Source: Ahaetulla prasina
Lineage: Eukaryota > Chordata > Lepidosauria > Squamata > Colubridae
DNA: 64,000 bases
Assembly (NCBI RefSeq): GCF_028640845.1
Contig: NC_080540.1
Location: 136,242,420 to 136,306,419, forward strand
Direction of reading: 5' to 3'
Of the stretch, positions 23,200 through 34,301 are shown piece by piece. Within the stretch, counting starts at the first letter, position 1, and the number at the start of each line of letters is the position of its first letter. The notes under the pieces were generated by a model, which saw only the letters and a program-made list of their open reading frames with translations, had not been told where the DNA came from and searched no databases. The translations under genes were made by a program, and so were the position numbers.

Positions 23200-23574
23200 T
23201 TCAGAAAAATAAAATAAGAGTAGAAGAAAGATGAAGGAACACTATATTTTCCCCAGACTGGCCAACCATAATCAAGCCCTAAGTATATTTTATATGTTTT
23301 TCTTTGAAATGTTTGAAATATTAAAAACTGTTTAGTTTGACCTGAGGAAGCAGACAGAGTTCTTGGCACCGTGGATTCAGCCACTTGTATTTTAAATCTT
23401 TGCCCCTCCTCGTTGGTCAAGGTCTCTAGGGAGGGGGTATGTGGGTGAATCTATGAGGTAGTAACTGCTTACTTGAGGTTCCTGTTAGCTCTGAAAGAGG
23501 CAGCAGTCTGCTCTCTCCTTGAGAGCATTGCTGGATCTTACAGGTTGGGATACTTTCTGTCCAGTCTCCAACCT

Positions 23575-23870
23575 TTCCTTTTTAGGAAGGGTTGTTGAGA
23601 AGATGGTGGGCCTGTATCTCCCATGGATCCAGAGGAAGCAAATTATCTGAAACCCTTCCAGTCAGGTTTCAGGCTGGAATACAATACTGAAAATCTGGGC
23701 CGTGCTTGTGAGCACCAGTAAGATCTCATCCTTGATTTTGAGCAGGTTGCACTACCTCAATCCAATTCAGTGATCAATTTGGGTGTCCTCCTGGACTCAC
23801 AGGTCTTGCTGGAAAAGCAAGTGACAATTTGGGCTAGGGGCCACTTTGTGTAATTTTGTCTTATGTGCCA
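23575..23870 (+). pseudogene. L2-like LINE RT fragment with internal deletion
   Basis: One frame reads RVVEKMVGLYLPWIQRKQII followed by a frame change to NPFQSGF. Farther on, NLGVLLDSQVLLEKQV is visible. These match the L2/CR1 blocks 'GKVLERVV...FLDPFQSGFR' and '.NLGV.LDSQLSLE.QV'. The catalytic part that should lie between them is missing, so the ORF has lost several hundred bases. Confidence 0.7.
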
Positions 23871-23924
23871 ATTTAGCATATTCCTGGATTGGGGGCCCTG
23901 GCCATGACCACTCACCCCTTAGTC

Positions 23925-24100
23925 ACTTTGTTTAATGACTGCAGTTTCATTTAAACTCACAATGGTGATTTGCTTAATGATCATCCCCCTCAAAAAAGGT
24001 AAAAACAGGCTGTCATGTGATGACCTGCTTTATGACTATCATGACTTATGACTGTAATGGGCAGGCTCCATTACAGTCAGAAGTTGAGGACTATCTAAAC
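23925..24100. mobile_element. Degraded copy related to the TA-flanked element
   Basis: GTTTAATGACTGCAG at the left and GAAGTTGAGGACTATCT at the right match parts of the family. A small internal inverted repeat surrounds GTAATGGGCAGGCTCCATTAC. The ends and the TA flanks are not clean. Confidence 0.4.
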
Positions 24101-25433
24101 TGCCACAATTTGGACTGAACCAGGATAGTCAACACATGTGAAGCAGCGTTGAATGCCATTCCTGGTGCATCTTCTATAGAGCATTACAAGAAGACCCAGA
24201 AGCAAAAGGGCTCCAGAATTAGCATGTTTTATAATTCCATGAGAAGCCCAAATCTCAAATGAAGGGCATCTTACTATACTATCCAGGTGAAGGAAATAAT
24301 CCCAGGCATATTCATTCACTCATCAAACTCCTTTCTGAAGATTCAGTGCAACGAGTTATGGTAGATTACTTACGCTTTGTGCTTCATTTTTTGTCTCCAA
24401 TAGCTGAATTATTTTACCCAAAGCAGCCTTCTCCAATGTGGTGCCCTCCAGAATCGCCAACAAATTATTAGGTTGATGGAAAATGTATAGACAAATAGAT
24501 CTGGCAACAGCACAAATGCCAAGAATCACAGCAACAACAGTTTTATACTTCACAGAATTGCTCCCATTCTTCTTTCTTGCTTAGTGAGTCACAATTGTCC
24601 TTCCTGTTTTGTTCCAGATCAATTTATTTTTATTGCCCAAATCACCCAAGAACAATGATTCAAATGCAAAAAGTTTGGCAAACATATCCAGGTCTGATTA
24701 ATTTTCTTTCCTCATGGCAGGAGGTTGCGATGACAACATACCTCTCACTACAGTTTTATTAATTAAATAATACCTGTCATTAGGAGCAGATATGGTCTAC
24801 CTCAGAGTGTCTCGTGACAGAAAACATAGGTGGATGTGTAGCAGGAGGGCTGATCTAAGGAGATTGACAGCTACTAAGGACAGGGTTGATTACAATAACA
24901 GAGCTCCAGCTGAGGAAATAGCCAATTAAATGGCAGAAATAATCAAGATTGTGAATGCCTCCTGGGGAGGCTAAATGTATAAATGGGGAGCAGGAGAATT
25001 AGGATAAAACAGGATGGGGTTGTGATTGACATAAGAAACCCTATATCTGTATCAACATATAGCAACCATTCAGTTTCTAAAGCTTTACCTGGAAGTGAAG
25101 GTGTGAAAATACCTCTATCTTAAAAATGGAATTGATAGAATTACGTTTTCCTGATTGATATTCTGATTAATAGTCTCCTGAGACATGAAATTGTCTGTAC
25201 ACACGTGAATCTATTAGCATACCTTTTATGAAAAAACAATTAAGTGAGATGAAAATCTGCCGAATAGAATATTTCTAGATTGCACAGTGAACATGTTCTC
25301 TTGGTGGGATGATGTAATCTTTGACTGTAATGTGACATTCATCCTTCAACCACCAGGTACACAACCCAACAGCATTAGCATTGCTGCTGTATGAATATGA
25401 GGATTGGCAAGAAGATTATCAACATACCATATC
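24101..25433. other. Unique stretch, possible conserved noncoding DNA
   Basis: No gene. The part 24760-25010 is free of repeats and rich in homeodomain-like cores (TTAATTAAATAATA, CCAATTAAATGG, AATAATCAAGATTG), which would fit an enhancer. The rest shows nothing I recognise. Confidence 0.3.
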
Positions 25434-25441
25434 TCATAAAC

Positions 25442-25618
25442 CAGTAGTCACCAACCAGTGGTCCGTGAGAAAATTTTGGTGGTCCACAGAAAAATTATTT
25501 GCAATTTTTATATTGCACTAAATACTATTTTTCTTTTTAAAAAATTCATATTAGTGGTCCACAGGATTTAAAATTATGAATTTAGTGGTCCCTGAGGTCC
25601 GAAAGGTTGGTCACCCCA
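25442..25618. mobile_element. hAT MITE (177 bp)
   Basis: It starts CAGTAGTCACCAACCAGTGG and ends GGTTGGTCACCCCA (last bases mutated). TCATAAAC flanks both sides (25434-25441 and 25619-25626), a perfect 8-bp duplication. GTGGTCC occurs repeatedly in both arms. Confidence 0.92.
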
Positions 25619-25626
25619 TCATAAAC

Positions 25627-26614
25627 TATCTCGTTTCCTTTGTAAGAAGAACATCCATCTATACATTTGGTTATCACTTATCTTTAGTCAAAGCTCCACT
25701 ACAAAATATTGCTCCCGTGAATATCAAATTCAGCTTCCATATATTGTTTCTTGCAACTTAATATTAATATGAAATTTTCATAGAATGAAAGTACAACCTA
25801 GAGGAGTTCATGCTTTTATGAAATCAAGAGAATTTCTAGGGATGCTGTTAGGGTAAGACTTTCTGTAGAAACCTGGGCATTATTTAATAAGATATCAAAA
25901 GCAGTAGGGCTGCTTTATTCCATTCCAAAAGAAATTAAACCAGCTATATGATTGTTCTTTACCTAAATATAGAAAATCCAGGCTTACTGCATTTGAAAAA
26001 CCCCCAAAGTGATATACATTATCCTGTAAGGAAGAGAAATGTAAAACAATTAAAAATCCAGACTGTTAAATTATCTAACCCCATCACTCAGTTCTTACTC
26101 AAATGTAGAACTATATTATTATTTTTCTTGCCAAGACTGTTACCCTATTAAAATTAAAAATGCTATCACAAAGACATAACAAAGAGTACAACCAATTGAG
26201 TAGAAGCCAACATACATTTTTTTTTTAAAAAAAAAGAACCATCAAATTCAGCCAAGGAAGATAACCAAAACAAGCAGATTTCAGTTACTGTCCAAGCATC
26301 TTCAGAGTGAGAGCCAAACAGAGCTCTTCCTGCGGAGTTAATGTTTTAATTGAAACACCTTCCCCTCCAGGCATTTCAACCAACCATGCCTCAAATAGAC
26401 TTGTTGGACTCCTCAAAATGGACCTGTTGAAGACCATGTAAGACCATGTAAGATTTCTTCATGGCTTTGTACAAGCTTTAAAACCAGCCTGAACAACAAT
26501 TGCATTTCATACATATCCTGAATGCCCATCCACACAAAAATCTATTTCCATACTGAAAATCTCTTTTTAACATTTCTGAATGGGCCTACTCCGAGTTTCC
26601 TATCTGCTTCATGG
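25627..26614. other. Unique AT-rich noncoding stretch
   Basis: No repeat with clear ends and no credible coding frame. Confidence 0.5.
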
Positions 26615-26634
26615 GATTACTCCAGGGGTGAAAT

Positions 26635-26638
26635 GTAT

Positions 26639-26685
<47 letters not shown>

Positions 26686-27074
26686 TCATATTTTTATACT
26701 GCCCTATCTCCCAAGGGCCTACTAAAACATTCATATAAGTACAAGTTAAAACCCCAATTCAAAAAACTTATTAAATACGGCCGAATATTAAAACCACAAT
26801 AAAATAATAAAATCCCATTAAAACCAAATTTAAAATTTAAAATTCTAGTCCAGTCCTGCGCAAATAAATAGATGTGTCTTAAGCTCGCGGCGAAAGGTTT
26901 GAAGGCCAGGAAGTTGGCGAAGTCCTGGGGGAAGTTTGTTCCAGAGGGTGGGAGCCCCCACAGAAAAGGCCCTTCCCCTGGGCGTCGCCAGCTGACACTG
27001 CCTGGCTGATGGCACCCTGAGGAGTCCCTCCCTGTGAGAGCGCACGGGTCGGTGGGAGGCAATCGGTGGCAGTA
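26635..27074 (-). mobile_element. L2-like LINE 3' end nested in a hAT MITE
   Basis: On the reverse strand it encodes ASHRPVRSHREGLLRVPSA, RAFSVGAPTLWNKLPPGLRQ and FRRELKTHLFICAGLD, the L2-type ORF2 C-terminus. An AT-rich 3' UTR and an AAATA tail follow (TTTATTTA in window orientation, 26637-26687). GAAAT at 26630-26634 and 27075-27079 is a 5-bp target duplication. The peptide is about 80% identical to that of the copy at 17094-17608. Confidence 0.93.
26637..26687. repeat. TTTA microsatellite at a LINE tail
   Basis: About twelve TTTA units form the tail of the inverted L2-like LINE and were probably expanded from its AATAAATA end. Confidence 0.95.
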
Positions 27075-27309
27075 GAAATTCAGCAGGTTCTGACATGTTC
27101 TGGAGAACCGGTAGCAGAAATTTTGAGTAATTTGGAGAACTGGCAAATACCACCTCTGGCTGGCCCAGAGTGCGGTGGGAATGGAGATTTTGCAGTATCC
27201 TTCCCCTGCCATGCCCACCAAGCCACGCCCACCAAACCACACCACGCCCACCAAGCCAAGCCCACAGAACCTGTAGTAAAAAAATTTGGATTTCACCACT
27301 GGATTACTC

Positions 27310-28150
27310 TATGAGCCTTGCAAAGCTTGTTCTGGAACACTCTTACTAACAGATGAATTAAAGTGCTATTCACCAGTGCTTTGAGCCAGGAACGTAAAAT
27401 TTGAAGCCCCCACTACGTATTTTGCTACAAGCATAATTGAAGCAAATGATGCTCTGAGTCACAGAGCAAAAGGCACATTAAAGACCAAGATTGGTGGGTT
27501 CTCCTTCAAAATGGTCAAACCAAAATGATCAGTGAACCATTGCAGATCCATCCAAACAAAACCTGTGACAGGATATGGAAGCAAATTCTACTTCAGTGCT
27601 GGTCCTCTTAAGGACCACTTAAAGCCATCTCAAGTATGGGCTCCGTGGCTCCGTGTGGAAGCACAGCAGATAAAAGAGAGCTCTGGGGCATATTTGTTTT
27701 GCAGTTGGATGCAAGCGAGAAAGCCTCATGGTGAAAGGCACTGAAGTGAAACAGAAGGAAATCATTGCCTGTTTTTTTAAAAACTGCATGAATTCTGGGT
27801 GCCTTTCTGCTGTTTTCAAAACTGCTTAGCCTCCATATATTTTTGGCTGCTCGATTATACATATAATTAGACCTGGCAATAAGATATGCACAGGCATAGA
27901 ATAGAAACAAATACACATTAATTCAGAAATGCTTTGGGCCAATAAATCAATTGTGCCAACTTTTTTTGTTTTGTTTTGAGGATCCTAGGAGGCTTTACAC
28001 TCTCTTTTCTGGCAATTCTCTCTCTCACACAGAAAAAATCCTGGGACTGGTAATTCTTAACAACCATAGCACTCCTGGAAGCAGTTAACATCTCCAATTT
28101 ATTCAAACATATATTCTTTCTTCTACAGTAAATCCAGGCACACATGTTGG
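27310..28150. other. Unique noncoding stretch
   Basis: No repeat or gene recognised. Confidence 0.5.
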
Positions 28151-28154
28151 TTAT

Positions 28155-28270
28155 TCTGAGCCAGGCTGGTGTAGCGGTTAAGGGGCTGGCCTAGAAACCA
28201 GGAGACTGTGAATTCTAGTCCCACTTTAGGCATGAAAATGTAGATGACAGGCTGAGCCTGAGGGAAGGGA
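28155..28270 (+). mobile_element. CORE/MIR-like SINE head fragment
   Basis: GAGCCAGGCTGGTGTAGCGG and TTAAGG...CTGGC form a tRNA-like head, followed by a degenerate B box (GTGAATTCTAGTCCC). The downstream part is lost or strongly diverged. Confidence 0.5.
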
Positions 28271-28899
28271 CAAATATGTCATAAGTCATGAACACAACTA
28301 CAAGAGATCTATGTCCAGCCCATTTTGAATTCCTTTCTCTTCTTAACTCCTGCTAAATTCCCTTGACCATCGGTAGTTCAGATTCTTGTAGAGAGCTTAA
28401 GCTTGCAATAAATCTTTATACTTATTTGAACTGCCTGAATCTCCTTATTTCCCCTGGCGCTTGACAGAAAAATGGGGAAAGCATAGCCAGGCAGGGAGGA
28501 GGAGTCAAGCAGGAGATTAGCCTTGAATTGTTATGCAGCTGCAAGAGACCCAGGACTGACCTTCCTGAGCTCCATAGAACCTTATCAATCTGTTCCCAAG
28601 AGAAGGCAAGCAATCTGGAGAGTTTCGTGTATTATAGGCACAATGCAAGAAATAGCCTTGATTCTACATTTGTGGATCTGGTTGTTTGCATCTGACACTG
28701 GATGATTTTGGATCTGTCACTCTCTCCCAACTCAACTCATCTCTCAGGAATGTTCTTATAGGGAAAATAAGGGAGAAAGGAGAGGTCACTGCTTTGAATT
28801 ATTTTGCTAAAAAAATAATAAGGGCAGGATAAAAATCTAGTAAATAAGTATAGTTTCTAATTGGCCCCAGGAACCCACATATACATGGATTACACTCAT

Positions 28900-29170
28900 G
28901 TATATTGGGAATTTGAACACATTACGGGAAAACCCAGCTCTTTGGAAAAGGCTCTAATGCTGGAAAAAGTAGAGGAAAAGGATGACCAGCAGCATGGTGA
29001 ATGGACTAGTTGTAGTAGCGATGAGTGCACCACAGGGAGAATTTAAAGATCAGGCTAGGGATAGATCATCATGGAGAAAATCTATGGCCACTAGGAGTTG
29101 ATGGCATAAAATCAATCATATTGGGAACAGAATAGTAGCTAAGGCTAACTCCCCCAGGTCTTCATGTACT
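28900..29170 (+). pseudogene. Possible diverged BovB/RTE LINE 3' fragment
   Basis: CTCTAATGCTGGAAAAAGTA and GAGGAAAAGGATGACCAGCA correspond in order to the BovB segment read as LMLEKIDGKRRRGRQ at 37740. The downstream text is too diverged to align with confidence. Confidence 0.45.
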
Positions 29171-29187
29171 TAGACCCTGATCTCCCA

Positions 29188-29640
29188 AAGTGTATTGTAT
29201 TGTTTATTTAAGATATTTTTTACTGCCTTTAACGATGTGAAGACAGTTTACAAAACAGGAGATCCTCAGACACACAAACACCAGTTAATCCATGATATAT
29301 AATAAGAGTAGCATAAATTAAAAGTGGACTGAAATATCCAGAGGTTTAAGGTCTGAAAGTAATGGGGAGGGAGTTTATTTCCAGGAGGACTGTATTCCAC
29401 AAATGAGGGTTTCCCCGCAGAGGAAGGGTTGTTGCTTGTTTTGAATCCAACTTTGATAAGCTCTGACCTTATCAACAGGCCCAGGGACAAAGCTTCGGTG
29501 GCTGATTGGCGGATTCAGATGACTTTCTGCAGAGACAGAGAGTCCTTCAAATAACTTGGTCCCAAGCCATTTAAAGTGTATGGCTAACTGGCAACATTTG
29601 AAACAGAATCAGAAAACGCATCAGCAAGCAGATGTGATTG
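29188..29640 (-). mobile_element. L2-like LINE 3' region, old inverted copy
   Basis: TTGTTTATTTAAGATATTTT at the left looks like the 3' end. CCAGGAGGACTGTATTCCAC resembles, in window orientation, the 'TTCCAGAGGGTGGGAGCCCC' block of the copy at 26940. CCCAAGCCATTTAAAGTGTA and AACTGGCAACATTTGAAACA are the upstream blocks. It is strongly diverged, with no open frame. Confidence 0.6.
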
Positions 29641-29989
29641 TTGAGACCTAGAAACAACCAGATGGCAATTAGCTTTCAAAACTGAAGCCACTAAGAGGAA
29701 CTGCAGCAACCCTTACGGAAACAGTGCCGCATCCATTACAACAGAAGTCAAGACAGCAGTTTTCAAAAAAATTGGAACAGGTAACAATTTTAATCTGGGT
29801 TCCCTTGTGGGTCAAAGGATAGATTTCAAGGAGTCTATGAATATGGATGAGGAAAACAAATAGACCTACTTTCATTCATCTTTATCTGAAATTTAGCTTT
29901 TTATTCAATAATGTATGTAGGCAACAAAGTAATTTTTTATTTCTAGACTGCATAACCAGACCCCAAGGAAGGGTATTATCTTGTTAATG

Positions 29990-30465
29990 CAGCGGTTCTC
30001 AACCTGTGGGTCGGGACCCCATTGGGGGGTCGAATGACGATTTACCAGGGGTCGGCTAAGACCATCGGAAATATGGGAAGTATACTTGCGAGTCGAAGAA
30101 TCGCGCTCCAATGGTTAACTCCACAAGCCAGCTGCAGGCTCTTCAAATCGCTAGCCGAATTCGGCTTCAGGCGCGATGAATTAAAAAAGAGAGAAATCTT
30201 TGCTCTGATGTCTCCCTCTCAAGCCAGCTGCAATCACTCCCAATCGCTAGCCTAATCTGGCTTCAGGCACGATAAACTTAATAGGGGAGGAGTCTCCGCT
30301 TTAATGCCTCTGTCCTCAAGGCAATCGCAAGCAGTTCAGATCGCTAGCCAATACGGCTTCAGGTGCGATAAATTCAAAATGAAAATAATTTTACGGTTGG
30401 GGGTCGCCACATCGTGGGGAATTGTATTAAAGGGGTCGCAGCACTATAAAGGTTGAGAACCACTG
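29990..30465. mobile_element. SPIN-like hAT element (476 bp)
   Basis: It starts CAGCGGTTCTCAACCTGTGG (then GTCGGGACCCC) and ends AAAGGTTGAGAACCACTG. TGTTAATG flanks both sides (29982-29989 and 30466-30473), a perfect 8-bp duplication. Both ends read like the SPIN hAT family, including GGCTAAGACCATCGGAAA after the left end and ATAATTTTACGGTTGGGGGT before the right end. The interior (about 30128-30385) is unlike the short SPIN form I know. It is a run of about 2.6 degenerate units of 96 bp, each with TCGCTAGCC and CGGCTTCAGG. No transposase is present. Confidence 0.9.
30128..30385 (+). repeat. 96-bp tandem repeat inside the SPIN-like element
   Basis: CCAGCTGCA starts at 30128 and 30224. TCGCTAGCC recurs at about 30149, 30244 and 30341, each followed by a GGCTTCAGG-GCGATAAA-like block. 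The units differ at many positions, so the expansion is older than or as old as the insertion. Confidence 0.85.
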
Positions 30466-30783
30466 TGTTAATGGTTTGATGGATTAATAGAAAGACACTT
30501 ATATTACTTTATTACATACTGGTTAGGGTTTAGTATTTTGATAACTATATATCAGCCTAATTGACTTCCTTTGTAATATCGTCTATATAACTATGTATTT
30601 TATTTTAGTCATTTAAATACATTTTTCTGAGAAGGTATCTATATCTTTCACCAGGTTCTCAAAGTGTGGTGGAGAGCACAGAAACGTTTGGTAACTCTGG
30701 TCAAGAGACTGCATTCTGTAGTTTCCAGATAATTTTCAAAAGACAGACTCACATTGAAAATCTCACACTCCACTTTCAATATA

Positions 30784-31168
30784 CAGCTAGTCATTGACTT
30801 ATAACAGTGACTGTTCAAAGTTACAAAGCACTGAAAAAAATGATTTATGACCATTTTTCACATTTATGACCATAGCAGCATCCCCATAGTCATGTGATAT
30901 ACATTTGGATGCTTGGCAACTGGTTCATATTTATGACGGTTGCAGTGTCCCAGGGTCATGTGATCATCTTTTGCAACCTTGTGACAAGCAAAATCAATGA
31001 GGAAGCCAGATTTACTTAACAACTGTGTTACTAATTTAACAACTGAAGGGATTCACGTAACAACTGTGGCAAGAATGGTCGTAAAATGGGACAAAACTCA
31101 CTTAAGAAATTTCTCGCTGGCAACATAAATTTTGGGCTCACTAGTGATTGGAAGTCAAGGACTATCTG
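30784..31168 (+). mobile_element. TA-flanked DNA transposon, copy 5
   Basis: It starts CAGCTAGTCATTGACTTA after TA (30782-30783) and ends GTCAAGGACTATCTG before TA (31169-31170). CATCCCCATAGTCATGTGAT and the TTAACAAC repeats are present. Confidence 0.92.
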
Positions 31169-31317
31169 TAATTATGAAAACATCAAAATAATCACTGGAG
31201 TTAAAATATTTTGTACCTTTTTATTATCATCTAAAGGTTGCTCAGAATTTTGAAACTCAGGATAAGTTTATCATTTCAGAACTCTACTGGAGGCAACTGC
31301 AAACATGATTCAATCTT

Positions 31318-31785
31318 CGCCAACTTCCTGACCTTTGAACCTTCCGCCGCGAGCTTAAGACACGTCTATTTATCTGCGCAGGACTGGACTAGAATTTTAA
31401 ATGTTTAAATGTTTATTTATTTATTTATTTATTTATTTTGTCACAACATCATACAAAAAGATTATATAGTATATACACATATAAACATATATAGGAAGAA
31501 GAAAAGAAAAACAATAGGACAGGAACGGTAGGCACGTTTGTGCGCTTATGCACGCCCCTTATTTTAAGTTTAAATTTTAATTTAGTTTAAATTTTAAATC
31601 TGGTTTTAAATGGGTTTTATTATTTATATCTCTATTTTAAATATTCGGCCTATGTAATAAGTTTTTTAAATTAATGTTTTACCCTGTATATATATATGTT
31701 TTTTATATGGCTGTAAACCGCCCTGAGTCCCTAGGGAGATAGGGCGGTATAAAAGTGTGAATAATAAATAAATAAATAAAAAAAA
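31318..31785 (+). mobile_element. L2-like LINE 3' end with nested LINE tail
   Basis: It starts inside the ORF2 C-terminus (FRRELKTRLFICAGLD in one frame, after a stop). It is broken at about 31411-31561 and resumes with the AT-rich 3' UTR, CCGCCCTGAGTCCCTAGGGA, GGGCGGTATAAAA and an AATAAATA tail. Confidence 0.87.
31411..31561 (-). mobile_element. CR1/L3-type LINE tail nested in the L2-like LINE
   Basis: In window orientation it runs from (TTTA)n through TTTGTCACAACATCATAC to GGAACGGTAGGCACG and CACGCCCCTTA. These are the inverted forms of the 3' UTR and tail of the LINE at 20161-20557. It is 5'-truncated inside the UTR. Confidence 0.85.
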
Positions 31786-33123
31786 TCAGAATTTTCAGAT
31801 CTGGGCTGCAAAAATCCAGGCAAGCACTAGAGGCAGTAAAGAGAAACAGAAAATCTTCACTCTTTCCTGCCATCTACTGATCATCTATATTTTCACGGCC
31901 CAGAGCTACTGTAGTAGTCCTTCCTTAGAAGCTCAATATTTGACTCATCTCTTGGCACATCACTGGGCAAGAAGTAGGGCTGATGACACCTGCCATCTGG
32001 AAGTCAAGCAGCATTCCCTAACTACAGAGGTTGAACTAAACAGGTTGAAACCTAATCATTCTATCAACAATCAAAGGCATCCTGTCTTTCCTAAATACAC
32101 TTTGTTCTATTAGGGCTCATCCACTTGATTGCTGAACTCATCATACCTAACGACCCCTCCCTGGATATTGTAGATATTATCCCTTATCTAACTCAAGAAC
32201 TATACAATACAATGCTATCTTGGCTCCATATTGAAGAGAGGTGATAGAGCTCACCACCCAGTCACTGCTGAATTTCATAGAATGCTATACTCGCTACCAT
32301 TATGAATGCAAATCAACTCATTCAAGCAACCAACCAACCTTGATCTGAATTCTGCATGTAAAAAATTCCAAACTCTGTAACTGCAAAACTTAACATGAAT
32401 AAATTATGAAAAGCATTAATTTTCTCCATTTCAAGTTTCTAGGCTTGCAATACTCTTTCTTTCACAATTTTATACATACATATATATACACATACTCTGT
32501 TGGAAATCGTATAACAATACAGAAAACGCAGCCACTTACAAGTTGCTCTTTAAAAAGACTATGTTTAATTGAGCTGAAGGTCAGACCCAGATTCTATTGT
32601 GAATGCTATAAACATGGAGTTCCAAGACTTTTGAGTATATACGGTTTTGTCCTTTCATTGCTGGCTGTCTAAGGCAAACTTGCCTACATCTGTTAGCAAA
32701 AAGGATTCTGATGACAGCCCCCAAACCATTTCTTAATCCTGTACCTGTCTTTATTGAAGCCTTTTGTTTCAGACCAGTTTGAAGGAGTATTGTATAAAGT
32801 GATTACAGGAAAGGAGAGAAATAAATGTTTTTTTTAAATAATCAAACTTGCTAAGACAAAATGCTCTGTCTTGAATAGTAAAATAAAGCACAAAGTTATG
32901 CAGTGTTTATTAACATTTTCTGGTATGTTTTACTACGAAAATTTTCCCAGTTTGCTATTTTAATATAACTGTTATTTTAGAGGAGGTACATGATTTAGCT
33001 ATACTAATTTGGTTTCTAAATTTTATGACAACAATTCAGCATAGATTTTATATGCTATGACCAAATTAAATCTAACGTCCTCAATTGGGGTGCCTTATGT
33101 AAAGCCCAAGTGTTAAAGATGGA
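31786..33123. other. Unique AT-rich noncoding stretch
   Basis: No delimited transposon or coding frame is recognised. Confidence 0.5.
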
Positions 33124-33131
33124 CTCTGAAT

Positions 33132-34293
33132 CGGGGTAAAATGCTCCTGGTTTGGGCCGGATTGCGCGATCTGGTAGCGATGGGGGCGGGTAGTTTGGAA
33201 AACCGGTAGCAAAAATCCCTGCCCACCCCCACCCCGCCCATGCCCACCCAATCGCCCGGTCCCCACTTGCCTACTTGCTGCTTCTTTCGGGCTCGCTCCT
33301 GCCTTGCTTTGCTTCAGCTACTGCAATCAATTGCATCAGCTAGCAACTGAATCTGCCTGCCTGCAATCCATCTCATTGGTGAGCAACTCAATCTGCCTGC
33401 CTTGTCCTTCGAATTGGGCAAGTAACTGGGGAGGGGGGAGCTTTAAAAAAATAGTTAATTGATTTTTTTTAAAGAGTTTTATTTTTTTTTAGACATAGCA
33501 ATTAACTTTAAATTGCTACGTCTAAATTTAAAAGGAAGTTTTAAATTTAACTGCTTTTATCTAAAAATATAAATAAAATAATATAATAAAATAGGGCCGC
33601 GGTGTGGCTCAGGCTGTAAGAAGCCTGTTATTAACACAGCTGCTTGCAATTACTGCAGGCTCGAGTCCCACCAGGCCCAAGGTTGACTCAGCCTTCCATC
33701 CTTTATAAGGTAGGTAAAATGAGGACCCAGATTGTTGGGGGGGCAATAAGTTGACTTTGTATATAAATATACAAATAGAATGAGACTATTGCCTTACACA
33801 ATGTAAGCCACCCTGAGTCTTCGGAGAAGGGCGGGATATAAATGTAAATTAAAAAAAAATATCTGTGCAGCTTTCTGAGATTTGGTGTGTTTCTGTAGTG
33901 TTTCACTATAACTACACAAACACATAAAATCTCACAAAGTTGGCATTTTGTGTGTGTGGGAGTCAGTTGTGTTGTGTGTGTTTGTAAAGTGTGCAAGTTG
34001 GTTTTTGAGCTTTCTGTGGCTGTGTGAGGTTCCTGCTTGTTGCAGGAGTCATTTTGGGTGAAGTGCAGCTGCTTTTACATTGTGTGTGAGTCAGTTGTGT
34101 TGTGTTGTGTTGTGTGTGTGTAAAGTGTGCAAGTTGGTTTTTTGTACTTCTTATTGTTTTTTATACTTTGTTTATTATTTTTATTATTTATTGTTATTGG
34201 CCATGCTCACCCAGTCGTCTAGCCACCAAGCCATGCCCACCAACTAAGCCACGCCCACAGAACCAGTAGGAAAATTTTTAGATTTCACCCCTG
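33132..34293. mobile_element. Long hAT element (1162 bp) carrying a SINE
   Basis: It starts CGGGGTAAAATGCTCCTGG and ends TAGATTTCACCCCTG. The flanks are CTCTGAAT (33124-33131) and CTCTGAAC (34294-34301), 7 of 8 identical. Its left ~110 bp match the element at 1949 (GGTAGCAAAAATCCCTGC). The right end has AGCCACGCCCACAGAACC as in the short MITEs. The interior holds TGTGTGTG-rich DNA at 33950-34130 and a SINE. No transposase frame was found. Confidence 0.88.
33593..33860 (+). mobile_element. tRNA-derived SINE, second type, nested in hAT
   Basis: The head reads GGCCGCGGTGTGGCTCAGGC and a box-B-like GGCTCGAGTCC, different from the other SINEs. The body reads CCAAGGTTGACTCAGCCTTC and GAGGACCCAGATTGTTGG. 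The tail reads CACCCTGAGTCTTCGGAGAA and GGGCGGGATATAAATG, close to the L2-like LINE 3' end (CCGCCCTGAGTC...GGGCGGTATAAA). The shared tail suggests that this SINE uses the L2-like LINE machinery. Confidence 0.88.
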
Positions 34294-34301
34294 CTCTGAA
34301 C

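Larger units (their letters stand above)
26623..27301. mobile_element. hAT MITE interrupted by an L2-like LINE
   Basis: It starts CAGGGGTGAAAT and ends TTGGATTTCACCACTG. GATTACTC flanks both sides (26615-26622 and 27302-27309), a perfect 8-bp duplication. The right part (from 27075) is colinear with the MITE at 5594-5833, including GAACCGGTAGCAGAAATT. The centre is an inverted LINE. Confidence 0.95.

Noticed and set aside
33703..33996. 97-codon minus-strand frame
   Set aside because: It runs over the SINE tail and the adjoining TG-rich DNA inside a hAT element.
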